A stretch of DNA of 44,088 nucleotides from SZUA-287 sp036397975. Lineage in GTDB: Bacteria; Bacteroidota; Ignavibacteria; UBA10030; UBA6906. This document shows positions 16,543 to 24,470 of this stretch, piece after piece (position 1 is the stretch's first letter; the number at the start of each line of letters is the position of its first letter). Below the pieces are notes generated by a model. The model ran no database searches and was not told the DNA's origin. It saw only the letters and a list, made by a program, of their open reading frames with translations. Where the stretch lies: the NCBI GenBank assembly GCA_036397975.1, contig DASWHW010000165.1, positions 1-44,088 of the forward strand, read 5' to 3'. Position numbers and translations under genes: made by a program.

Positions 16543-18480
16543 TTAGAAAAGGTACTGCAGATGGAACGTCATATTGGGCAACTCCTTTGTTGAACCGTCC
16601 GGGTTCGTTCTGTATTCATACCATCCGCTCAACCGCACCAGGCTCCGGCTGCTCAATTCAAGAAGCACGTTACATGTTGGACCGACACTTCGGAAAAATG
16701 AATCGAGGACCTTTTCTCCCAGCGTATGTGTATAGCGGGTCTGACTGAAGTAGCGAACTCCGGCTCCAAAAAGGATGCCCGGGGTCGGAGAAAACCGTAT
16801 TTGACCGTCGTATGTTTGATCCGAAAAGCTATTCTCCAGCCGCTCCGTGAACTCTGTCCAATCCAATTGCCCCCGTTCATATAACCGTAAATGGACAAGA
16901 AAATCAAGGCCAACTCTTGCTGAAATGTCGAAAACGGTAGAATCCCGCAATGCAAATTGACGGAAGGCGAAGCTCCGCACTGCCGAAAACTGCGTTTCAA
17001 AATCATACACAGTGTAGTTCGACAAAACTTCGAACGAATTTGTGGTTCGAAAGTTCTTCGTTGGCCTCCAAAGAGCAATCGGGGAGAGTCTGAGGATACG
17101 ATTAAAATTGTTGCTGCCGCTCCGATCACCAAATAAGTACACGAGGTGACTGATGCTTCCATCCAATGCGATTGCGAGTTGGAAGTTAGGGCCGATGGTA
17201 TGGAACGTTGTTACCGACGCGTTCACAAGAAGTTCATCCCTGTCCTCTGTATTCGTGAGACTCGGCGTATCATAGCGCAGTATTGCCGCGCCTCCTGCCA
17301 CGGTGATTCTGTCGGAACGAGTGAGAGAAGTATTCAGCAAACCGGAGAGAGATGTTCGCCGGGAAACATTATTCTTGGTCTTCTCCAATTCATCGCGCTG
17401 CCGATGAAGCAAGGTGATAGTGGATGGGGCTTCCGCCGGAAGCTTCGCCGCATGGTCCTCGTTACGCTCGTTGTATGCCAGCCTTCCAAGAACCGTGGTG
17501 GAACCGCCGGGAGAAGTGTATGCAGCCTGAAGAAGGACATCCAGCGTGAACTCTTCGATGGATGTCCCGAACTTGTAGTCTTCCGTAAGCGGTTGTGATT
17601 GACCGCCGATGAGTCGAGTATCCTTATCAAGCACGCGGTCACTGATACCAGCGGCTACAGTTGCGATTACCGTCGAAGACAATTCATAATCCAGGAGATT
17701 CATCGCCGAGATAATTGTCTCACCCCTGCTTTCGATGTTGCTGTCCGCAACGACATAATACTCCCTCCTGTTTCGAATGAATCGCACATCAAGGCTGTCG
17801 CGGGAGAAGCTGAGAAAGTTCTTTTGAATCCCAAAACCGGCGTTATTACTCTCAAGCAGTCTTGGAGCAATGTTATCGCGGTGTAGTTGGCCAATCGCCC
17901 GAAGTCGATACCCATCCAATTCCAAGGGGCGGAGTGATCCGTTCACCTCATAGCTGAATCCTTGATCTCGCGTTCCCAGTTGTCGCTCCCAGCGATACCC
18001 CGCTAACGGCTGAAGAGAAATCAATGGCAGTCCACTGTACTCAAATCCCCCCAGAACAGAGTGAATAGAAACCTGTCCAACCCCTCCGGATCGATTGTCG
18101 GTCGTTACCAGAGAATACCATTGCGCGGTCGGCGAAAAATCTGTCGTGAGCAAATGGCCTGCCCGAAGCGAAAGGAATTGCTGGTCACTCCGCAAACCCT
18201 GTCGTGCCGATGCTCCTGCGCCATCGATCCGTATCGAGTTTGTCATAAACTGTTCGCGTGCTCGAAACCATGTTTTACCCAAAGAAGTATCCATGAACGC
18301 GCGGCCAACCCAATTGAACGTGTTCACGTTCCGTTCAAAAAGGATACTTGCGAGATTGGGGGAGCGAAGAACTTTTCCACCGAATTCACTGGCGGAGGAA
18401 ACAACCTGCTCATTGACTTGCGATAGTAAGCAGGATGCAGAAAGGGAAAGCAACGAGAAGATTGTCCCGCAGCGTTTCAC
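16543..18480 (-). CDS. Putative outer-membrane beta-barrel protein
   Basis: A 645-residue protein of unknown family. The N-terminus MKRCGTIFSLLSLSASCLLSQ is a signal peptide. The rest is rich in alternating polar/aromatic beta-strand patterns and ends in MTFHLQYLF, an aromatic C-terminus of the kind recognised by the BAM machinery; together these indicate an outer-membrane barrel. No plug domain or TonB box is recognised. The start is a GTG two bases after the stop of the metallo-beta-lactamase gene. The role is unknown; the placement between a cytoplasmic RNA-type nuclease and an anti-sigma kinase gives no clear clue. Confidence 0.65.
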   Translation of the reverse strand: MKRCGTIFSLLSLSASCLLSQVNEQVVSSASEFGGKVLRSPNLASILFERNVNTFNWVGRAFMDTSLGKTWFRAREQFMTNSIRIDGAGASARQGLRSDQQFLSLRAGHLLTTDFSPTAQWYSLVTTDNRSGGVGQVSIHSVLGGFEYSGLPLISLQPLAGYRWERQLGTRDQGFSYEVNGSLRPLELDGYRLRAIGQLHRDNIAPRLLESNNAGFGIQKNFLSFSRDSLDVRFIRNRREYYVVADSNIESRGETIISAMNLLDYELSSTVIATVAAGISDRVLDKDTRLIGGQSQPLTEDYKFGTSIEEFTLDVLLQAAYTSPGGSTTVLGRLAYNERNEDHAAKLPAEAPSTITLLHRQRDELEKTKNNVSRRTSLSGLLNTSLTRSDRITVAGGAAILRYDTPSLTNTEDRDELLVNASVTTFHTIGPNFQLAIALDGSISHLVYLFGDRSGSNNFNRILRLSPIALWRPTKNFRTTNSFEVLSNYTVYDFETQFSAVRSFAFRQFALRDSTVFDISARVGLDFLVHLRLYERGQLDWTEFTERLENSFSDQTYDGQIRFSPTPGILFGAGVRYFSQTRYTHTLGEKVLDSFFRSVGPTCNVLLELSSRSLVRLSGWYEYRTNPDGSTKELPNMTFHLQYLF

Positions 18481-18482
18481 GA

Positions 18483-19898
18483 TTACGCAACGAGCTGTGC
18501 TTTTTGTCCGCGGGCAGGAATCTCCACGTTGGAAAAACCGCTCTCAGAAAGTCCGGCGGCAAGCTTTTCGCTCTGGTCCACGTCACCATGCACCAGAAAG
18601 ACTCCTTTGATAAGTTTCGGATTCCAGTGCCGGGCATATTCAAGGAGTTCATTTCTGTCGGCATGTCCACTGAAGGAATTCAGGACAATTATTTCTGCCT
18701 TTACTTCGTGCGGTTCGCCAAGAATGTTCACCACCGGTTCCTTCATCACCAGCTTCTTTCCCAGAGTATATTCCGACTGGTAGCCGACAATAAGCACCAT
18801 ATTGTTCGGATTGCTCACACTGTTGGAAAGATGGTGAACAACACGTCCAGCTTCACACATCCCGGATGCGGCAATGACCACAAACGGACCGGCGCGTTCA
18901 TTCAATTCTTTTGATTGCTCGACGTCGCGGATGTACGTGAGGCGCTTAAACCCAAAAGGATCGTTGTTATCGGGTTCGCGAAGGATGGCCCGTATCTCCT
19001 CATCGTAACATTCCGGGTGCTTTTTGAATACGTCGGTCACATTCACGGACAACGGGCTATCAACGAATACTGGAAGATTGTCAATCTTCCCCTCTCCCGC
19101 CAACTGATGAAGAACATAGACAATCTCCTGCGTTCGTCCCACACTAAACGCCGGGATGACAATCTTGCTCCTCTTTTCGCACGCCCTCCGGAGAGGCGCA
19201 AGCAACTGGTCCGCCATATCCCGGACAGGCTGATGAAATCTACCCCCATACGTGCTTTCACTAATGACGTAGGATGATTCACCCTCGGGATCGACAAAGA
19301 CCGGATCACGGAGAATCGGCAGATCAGGCCGGCCGAGGTCGCCGGTGAAAGCAACGCAAACGGTCTTCGACCTTTCCTTCAGCGTCAGGGCAACTGATGC
19401 AGAACCGAGGATATGACCTGCATCTTCAAAACGCGCTTGCACGCCCTCGATGACATCGAACTGTTTACTGTATGGTCTCCCCTGAAACAGGGATAGCGTT
19501 GTTTCAGCATCTTCCTGGGTATACAATGGTAGGACCAGGGGGAGACCTTTCTTCTTGTGGCGTCGGTTCATGTATTCCGCATCGCGCTCCTGAATGTAGG
19601 CGCTGTCCTTCAACATTACCTTGCAAAGATCCTTCGTCGCATATGTGCAATAGATCGCTCCCCTGAAACCTTGCCGAACAAGTGTCGGAAGGTTTCCACT
19701 GTGGTCGATGTGTGCATGAGAAAGAACGACAGCCGCTATAGTCGATGGATCAAAAGGAAATGTACTGTTTCTTTCGAAGGATTCTTGACGACGGCCGTGG
19801 AAAATTCCACAATCAAGCAGAACTGTCTGGTCGTTTACCGTGAGCATATGCAGAGAGCCAGTAACGGTTCTTGCTGCCCCTTGAAATTGTAAATGCAT
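18483..19898 (-). CDS. Beta-CASP metallo-beta-lactamase (RNA-specific MBL-fold hydrolase)
   Basis: A 471-residue enzyme of the CPSF73/YSH1-like group. The N-terminal metallo-beta-lactamase part has the zinc motif LSHAHIDHSG and a later FTGDLGRPD. The beta-CASP insert (about 195-330) begins near ISESTYGGRFH and includes IVIPAFSVGRTQEIV. The C-terminal RMMBL part has SFSGHADRNELLEYARHW and VFLVHGD. Such bacterial proteins are presumed ribonucleases acting in the cytoplasm. It starts with ATG 19898 without a clear Shine-Dalgarno and is first in a three-gene unit. Specific RNA targets cannot be read from sequence. Confidence 0.9.
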   Translation of the reverse strand: MHLQFQGAARTVTGSLHMLTVNDQTVLLDCGIFHGRRQESFERNSTFPFDPSTIAAVVLSHAHIDHSGNLPTLVRQGFRGAIYCTYATKDLCKVMLKDSAYIQERDAEYMNRRHKKKGLPLVLPLYTQEDAETTLSLFQGRPYSKQFDVIEGVQARFEDAGHILGSASVALTLKERSKTVCVAFTGDLGRPDLPILRDPVFVDPEGESSYVISESTYGGRFHQPVRDMADQLLAPLRRACEKRSKIVIPAFSVGRTQEIVYVLHQLAGEGKIDNLPVFVDSPLSVNVTDVFKKHPECYDEEIRAILREPDNNDPFGFKRLTYIRDVEQSKELNERAGPFVVIAASGMCEAGRVVHHLSNSVSNPNNMVLIVGYQSEYTLGKKLVMKEPVVNILGEPHEVKAEIIVLNSFSGHADRNELLEYARHWNPKLIKGVFLVHGDVDQSEKLAAGLSESGFSNVEIPARGQKAQLVA

Positions 19899-19935
19899 TC
19901 GTGCGGTGTGGATTCATGAAAGAAATGTCTGTAGC

Positions 19936-19964
19936 AGTGTACCTAATTGACTTTTGAAAATCAA
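19936..19964 (-). promoter_or_regulatory. Candidate promoter of the beta-CASP/outer-membrane/RsbW unit
   Basis: On the minus strand: TTGATT at 19964-19959, 17-nt spacer, TACACT at 19941-19936, giving a leader of about 30 nt. It lies in the divergent gap with the GT87 gene. Confidence 0.45.
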
Positions 19965-20039
19965 TGAAACTGCACTTTTGAATCGGAGACTAAAATTCGT
20001 ATGTTCGCATGCATTCTCAATCATTGACCGTCCAAGTTC

Positions 20040-21287
20040 ATGCGCTGGTCCCCCCTTCCAACAATTGTGCGACAAATCCTGCCGGCCCTTGCAGCAGTTT
20101 GCTTCTTACTGACGAGCGTAACGGGACTTCACTTCTCCTCATCGCGCTTGTCAGACTTCGCCGGATATTACACTGCCGCCAAAGTTGTAGCAAACGGGGA
20201 ACCGACTGAACGGCTGTACGATGATAGTTGGTTTCAAACACAGCTTCGCTCCTTCGGTATGGATGAACCGACCATTGTCATGTTTGTGAATCCACCGGCA
20301 ACTTCGTTTTTTCTCTTAGGCCTGCAGTGGCTTTCCCCCTTTACTGCGAAGTTGGTTTGGGACTGTTTCTCAATCTTGCTTGCGCTCGGCGGTGGTGTGA
20401 TTCTCATTCGCATCATGGAAATACCAAAGTCCTCCGGATACCGTTCGCTGATTGTGTTGTTCTGCACGGGAACATTGCCATTCCTCCGTAATATTCAGCT
20501 TGGTCAGGTATATGTGGTGATGAGTTTTCTCTTCATTGTAATGTTCTGGTCGTACCGGGAGAGGAAACCGCTCCTCACGGCGATCCTCCTGTCCATTATG
20601 CTCTTTGTAAAGCTCTACGGTTGGATGTTCCTGATCCTCTTTGCAGCTCAGAAGAGATGGAAGGAGTTGGGGTACTCCGCGCTCTTACTCCTTGGATGGT
20701 TCGTGGCGACTCTCCCCATTTTCGGCGTCGATGCGTATGGCTTACAATTGAAACAGATAGGAACAATGCAATCAGGTTCCGCATTGACCTCAACAGCATT
20801 GCGATCGATCGCCGCTCCCATCAGCCGGATGTTTTCTTATGACCCGGCTTTTAACCCGGGAGCGGTAGCGCACCTACCGTTTCTCCAAACTCTCGTCCCA
20901 CTCCTGTTGGTGATTTTGGGATTGTGGGTTACGTTGCGGCAGGCGAGGAAAGACGAAATGCTTGCATTTGCAATCATCGTGGTTCTTTCAGTTCTTTTTA
21001 CACCGTTGGCAGCCGACCACCACTATCAGATCCTCATATTGCCGGCAGTAGTCCTCGTGGCAATGGTCGAGTGGAAAAAGTTGAACACGCTAAGGACTAT
21101 CAGTTACGGAATTCTGATCTATTGTTTGTTTGGATGGCTCCCCGGATTGCCGGAATTTTGCACACAATCTTGGGGATCGTTTCTTGCATATCCACGGGTC
21201 GCCGGGGCAGTTGTTCTCTGTTATCTACTGATGAGGTCATTAAATAGTTCACCACCTATTTCGACAACATCTGCAAATGTCCAATGA
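20040..21287 (+). CDS. Glycosyltransferase family 87 (DUF2029) membrane protein
   Basis: A 415-residue multipass protein with about ten membrane helices. The first outside loop has SDFAGYYTAAKVVANGEPTE and then YDDSWFQTQ, and the acidic residues plus FVNPPATSFFLLGL are typical of GT87 polyprenyl-phosphate-mannose-type alpha-mannosyltransferases. It would add a sugar from a lipid-linked donor at the outer face of the cytoplasmic membrane; donor and acceptor are unknown. There is no visible Shine-Dalgarno before ATG 20040. It overlaps the nitrilase gene by 4 nt, an odd partner. Confidence 0.82.
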   Translation: MRWSPLPTIVRQILPALAAVCFLLTSVTGLHFSSSRLSDFAGYYTAAKVVANGEPTERLYDDSWFQTQLRSFGMDEPTIVMFVNPPATSFFLLGLQWLSPFTAKLVWDCFSILLALGGGVILIRIMEIPKSSGYRSLIVLFCTGTLPFLRNIQLGQVYVVMSFLFIVMFWSYRERKPLLTAILLSIMLFVKLYGWMFLILFAAQKRWKELGYSALLLLGWFVATLPIFGVDAYGLQLKQIGTMQSGSALTSTALRSIAAPISRMFSYDPAFNPGAVAHLPFLQTLVPLLLVILGLWVTLRQARKDEMLAFAIIVVLSVLFTPLAADHHYQILILPAVVLVAMVEWKKLNTLRTISYGILIYCLFGWLPGLPEFCTQSWGSFLAYPRVAGAVVLCYLLMRSLNSSPPISTTSANVQ

Positions 21288-22207
21288 AGATCATCATCGC
21301 TGCAGCTCAGTTTGCTCCGGAGGTTCTCAGTCTTAAGGGTAGTGTCGCCAAAGCCTGCTCTCTCATCCGTGATGCCGGCAAGAATGGAGTGCGCCTGCTC
21401 GCATTTCCCGAAACCTGGATTCCCGTCTATCCTCTTTGGGTTGACATGGGAGCATTCAGCCAATGGGACGATCCAAAAAGTAAGCAACTCTATGCCCGAA
21501 TGTATGAAAACTCCCTCCGGTTGGATTCGGAGGACATGAGGAGTATCTGTAAAGCATGTCGTGAAGCAGGAGTGTTTGTTGTTCTTGGAATTAATGAAAC
21601 GGAAAGTTCATCGAAATCGATTTACAACACCTTGGTCACGATTTCCGAAAAAGGGGCGATACTCAACGCACATCGAAAACTCGTTCCCACTTTCGGCGAG
21701 CGGTTGATATGGGGTCAGGGAGACGGCTCGGGATTGACAGTGCAGCATACCGATTTTGGAACTGTCGGCGGACTCATCTGCTGGGAACATTGGATGCCGC
21801 CAGCGCGACAAGTATTGCACGAACAGGGTGAGACAATCCATGTCGCCGCCTGGCCGCACGGAAAGGAACGGCATCAGCTCGCCAGCAGGCATTACGCGTT
21901 TGAGGGAAGATGTTTCGTTATTGCCGCTGCGATGTATCTTGAAAAATCAATGTTTCCCACTGACTATGAACTGCAGGAAGAACTTACCTCGCAGCCTGAC
22001 ATTCTTCTGCCGGGCGGGAGCGCGATCATCGCTCCGGATGCATCATACATTGCCGGCCCGGTATTCGATAAAGAGGAGATGGTCTCTGCCGAGATCGACA
22101 CCACGGTACCTATTGCAGAAAGTCTAACACTCGATGTGGCCGGCCACTATTCGCGACCCGACGTGTTTCAACTGTTTGTCACAACACCAAAGAAGACCAA
22201 CCGCTGA
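21284..22207 (+). CDS. Nitrilase-family carbon-nitrogen hydrolase
   Basis: A 307-residue cytoplasmic hydrolase with the nitrilase triad: Glu 43 (FPETWIPVYP), Lys 132 (HRKLVPT) and Cys 166 (GGLICWEHWMPPAR). The segment ERLIWGQGDGSGL and the CWE(H/N) context place it with true nitrilases, which turn nitriles into acids plus ammonia, rather than with amidases such as omega-amidase. The substrate is unknown. The ATG overlaps the GT87 stop (ATGA), so the two are co-translated. No clear terminator follows directly. Confidence 0.9.
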   Translation: MKIIIAAAQFAPEVLSLKGSVAKACSLIRDAGKNGVRLLAFPETWIPVYPLWVDMGAFSQWDDPKSKQLYARMYENSLRLDSEDMRSICKACREAGVFVVLGINETESSSKSIYNTLVTISEKGAILNAHRKLVPTFGERLIWGQGDGSGLTVQHTDFGTVGGLICWEHWMPPARQVLHEQGETIHVAAWPHGKERHQLASRHYAFEGRCFVIAAAMYLEKSMFPTDYELQEELTSQPDILLPGGSAIIAPDASYIAGPVFDKEEMVSAEIDTTVPIAESLTLDVAGHYSRPDVFQLFVTTPKKTNR

Positions 22208-22347
22208 CGTCCTCCTGAGATTCCTTTGAACTAGGGTCCTTCCTCCCTCAACTCCCTGATGTACTTCGATGAGAAGGTACAAAACCACGAAAAAGAATAA
22301 CATTTTTTGGAGCAACATTGAAAGAACATCGTCCCTCTATACGTGGG

Positions 22348-22376
22348 TGGACATTCTTCAGTCAATTCACTATATT
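22348..22376 (+). promoter_or_regulatory. Promoter of typA leader
   Basis: TGGACA at 22348-22353, a 17-nt spacer and TATATT at 22371-22376, placing the transcription start near 22383, about 116 nt before the typA ATG. Confidence 0.62.
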
Positions 22377-22382
22377 AGTGCC

Positions 22383-22498
22383 GCTTTTGCTCCACCGCGG
22401 GACCACCGGTGCAGTCTCGCCTCGGGGAAGTACTCACCGAGGCTTTTTTTTTGTGGAGCCGCACACTGCACTTGTTTGATAGGAACTTCGAACCCATA
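22383..22498 (+). ncRNA. Structured typA leader / possible attenuator or short RNA
   Basis: The 5' leader of typA contains an intrinsic terminator (22419-22452) ahead of the coding region. Two further perfect 7-bp pairings span it: GCTCCAC (22389-22395) with GTGGAGC (22453-22459), and GTGCAGT (22409-22415) with ACTGCAC (22465-22471). These two cross each other, so they either form a pseudoknot or are alternatives. Most initiating transcripts could end at about 22450, giving a 70-nt RNA, unless read-through is favoured. I do not recognise a known riboswitch. Confidence 0.4.
22419..22452 (+). terminator. Intrinsic terminator inside the typA leader
   Basis: A 7-bp stem GCCTCGG / CCGAGGC with an 11-nt loop, followed by nine T. 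It lies downstream of the typA promoter and 46 nt before the ATG. Confidence 0.78.
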
Positions 22499-24340
22499 AT
22501 GAAACGCCGGGAAGATATTCGCAACATCGCAATCATCGCTCACGTTGACCATGGCAAGACAACGCTCGTGGATCACTTGCTGCGGCAAACCGGTACCTTT
22601 CGGGAGAATCAGCAACTCGTAACGAGAGTGATGGATTCCAACGATCTGGAAAAGGAGCGGGGGATTACGATTCTGGCGAAGAACACCGCCATTACGTACA
22701 AGAATACAAAGATCAACATCGTCGACACCCCGGGCCATGCGGATTTTGGCGGCGAAGTCGAACGCACTCTTACCATGGTTGATGGTGTCCTTCTGCTGGT
22801 CGATGCTGCGGAAGGTCCATTACCCGGAACAAAATTCGTTCTCAAGAAATCCCTTGATCTAAACCTCAAGCCTATCGTCGTCATCAACAAGATTGACCGA
22901 AAAGACGCACGGGCTCATGAGGTCCTCGACATGGTGTTCGAATTATTTCTTTCGCTTGGCGCCAACGAGCATCAGCTTGACTTCAAGACCGTGTATTGCA
23001 TCGCCAAGCAAGGAATCGCGAAACATGAGCTCGATCAGGAGGGCATTAATCTTGAGCCGCTACTGGAAACGATCATCAATGTCGTACCGCCGCCGAAGGG
23101 CGACCCAACAAAGCCATTCCAAATGCTCGTTACCACGATCGACTACAACGATTATCTTGGCCGGCTGGGTATCGGGAGAATTGCTCGTGGTGCAATAAAA
23201 CTTGGCGGTCCAATGAAGATCATCCATCGTGATGGGGCGGTCGAGGATGCGCGCGTCACCAAGATTTACTCGTTTGACGGCCTAAAAAGAATTGAAACAT
23301 CCGAAGCCGGAGCAGGAGACATCATTGCCATTGCAGGCATGGAAGACGTCGACATTGGAGAGACGATTGCCGATGCCGCTGATCCGAGACCCCTGCCGTT
23401 CGTCGCAATCGAAGAGCCGACACTGTCGATGAACTTTGTCGTCAACAACTCACCGTTTGCGGGACAGGAGGGGAAGTACGTCACCACACGGAACCTGAGC
23501 GAACGCCTAACACGCGAGCTCCGCTCCAATGTCAGCCTTCGCATCGAGCTGACTGACTCGCCCGATGCTTTTAAGGTCAGCGGCCGCGGTGAACTCCATT
23601 TGGCGATCCTGATTGAGACAATGCGACGGGAGGGATTCGAGTTTCAGGTTTCTCGCCCGGAAGTCATCTATAAACGGATCAACGACGTACTTGCTGAACC
23701 GATCGAGCACGTGATCATCGATGTCCCGGATGAACATGTCGGCGCGGTCATCGAGAATATTGGCGGCCGCAAAGGAACGATGAGAAACATGATCGCCGCG
23801 AATGGGAACACGCGCCTTGAGTTCATGGTGCCTGCCCGCGGCCTTATCGGGTTTCGCGGCGAGTTCATGACGCAGACAAAGGGAACAGGAATTCTTCATC
23901 ATAATTTTGCAGGTTATGAACCGTACAAGGGAGAAATGTCTCATCGTACCAAAGGGGCAATGGTCGCAATGGAAACCGGAGTCTCCTCGGCGTACGGAAT
24001 GTGGAAACTCGCGGAACGGTCCACATTCTTTATCGAGCCGGGGACGAAGGTGTACGCGGGAATGATCGTCGGCGAGAATTCGCGAGAGCAGGACATGACG
24101 GTGAACGTGTGCCGTACCAAGCAGTTGACCAACATGCGCGCCTCGGGGGCGGATGAGGCTGTCCGACTTGAACCGGCGCTCCTCTTGACTCTCGAACAGG
24201 CAATCGAGTGGATTGCCGACGACGAATATGTCGAAGTAACTCCCGAGAGCATTCGCCTGCGCAAGAAACATCTGGATATCAACGAGCGAAATCGCGCAGC
24301 GAAGAAAAAAGCGGGCGAGTTGAGCGGTCAGGAAGTCTGA
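22499..24340 (+). CDS. typA: Ribosome-associated GTPase TypA/BipA
   Basis: A 613-residue translational GTPase that binds the ribosome like EF-G and helps 50S assembly and stress adaptation. G motifs: AHVDHGKTTL (G1), ERGITILAKN (G2), DTPGHADFGGEVER (G3) and VVINKIDR (G4). The C-terminal half has the BipA-specific region ARGLIGFRGEFMT and KGEMSHRTKGAMVAMETG. The frame is open back to a GTG at 22409, but that runs through the terminator hairpin; the conserved start MKRREDIRNIAI at ATG 22499 is used. The ribosome binding site is weak. Expression may be set by the leader. Confidence 0.96.
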   Translation: MKRREDIRNIAIIAHVDHGKTTLVDHLLRQTGTFRENQQLVTRVMDSNDLEKERGITILAKNTAITYKNTKINIVDTPGHADFGGEVERTLTMVDGVLLLVDAAEGPLPGTKFVLKKSLDLNLKPIVVINKIDRKDARAHEVLDMVFELFLSLGANEHQLDFKTVYCIAKQGIAKHELDQEGINLEPLLETIINVVPPPKGDPTKPFQMLVTTIDYNDYLGRLGIGRIARGAIKLGGPMKIIHRDGAVEDARVTKIYSFDGLKRIETSEAGAGDIIAIAGMEDVDIGETIADAADPRPLPFVAIEEPTLSMNFVVNNSPFAGQEGKYVTTRNLSERLTRELRSNVSLRIELTDSPDAFKVSGRGELHLAILIETMRREGFEFQVSRPEVIYKRINDVLAEPIEHVIIDVPDEHVGAVIENIGGRKGTMRNMIAANGNTRLEFMVPARGLIGFRGEFMTQTKGTGILHHNFAGYEPYKGEMSHRTKGAMVAMETGVSSAYGMWKLAERSTFFIEPGTKVYAGMIVGENSREQDMTVNVCRTKQLTNMRASGADEAVRLEPALLLTLEQAIEWIADDEYVEVTPESIRLRKKHLDINERNRAAKKKAGELSGQEV

Positions 24341-24371
24341 TGACATTGGGATTTTATTGTGCCATGAGAAA

Positions 24372-24397
24372 CGCCCCGTCACTGTATTGGCGGGGCG
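24372..24397 (+). terminator. GC hairpin after typA, weak terminator candidate
   Basis: A 7-bp stem CGCCCCG / CGGGGCG with a 12-nt loop, 32 nt after the typA stop. Only a poor T-rich stretch (GTCTTTCG) follows, so it may act as an RNA 3' end stabiliser or a weak terminator between typA and the phosphorylase. Confidence 0.4.
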
Positions 24398-24470
24398 CAC
24401 GTCTTTCGTGGAAGCGGTATGGAAAAACCAACCACTGCATCTTTCATTAGATAAGGAGCCTCAAGAAACC

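Noticed and set aside
22409..22498. In-frame N-terminal extension of TypA from a GTG
   Set aside because: It runs through the terminator hairpin and its T tract, and the conserved family start is the ATG at 22499.
24357..24470. N-terminal extension of the glucan phosphorylase
   Set aside because: It covers the hairpin after typA and shows no similarity to the family; a GTG with AAGGAG fits the domain start.
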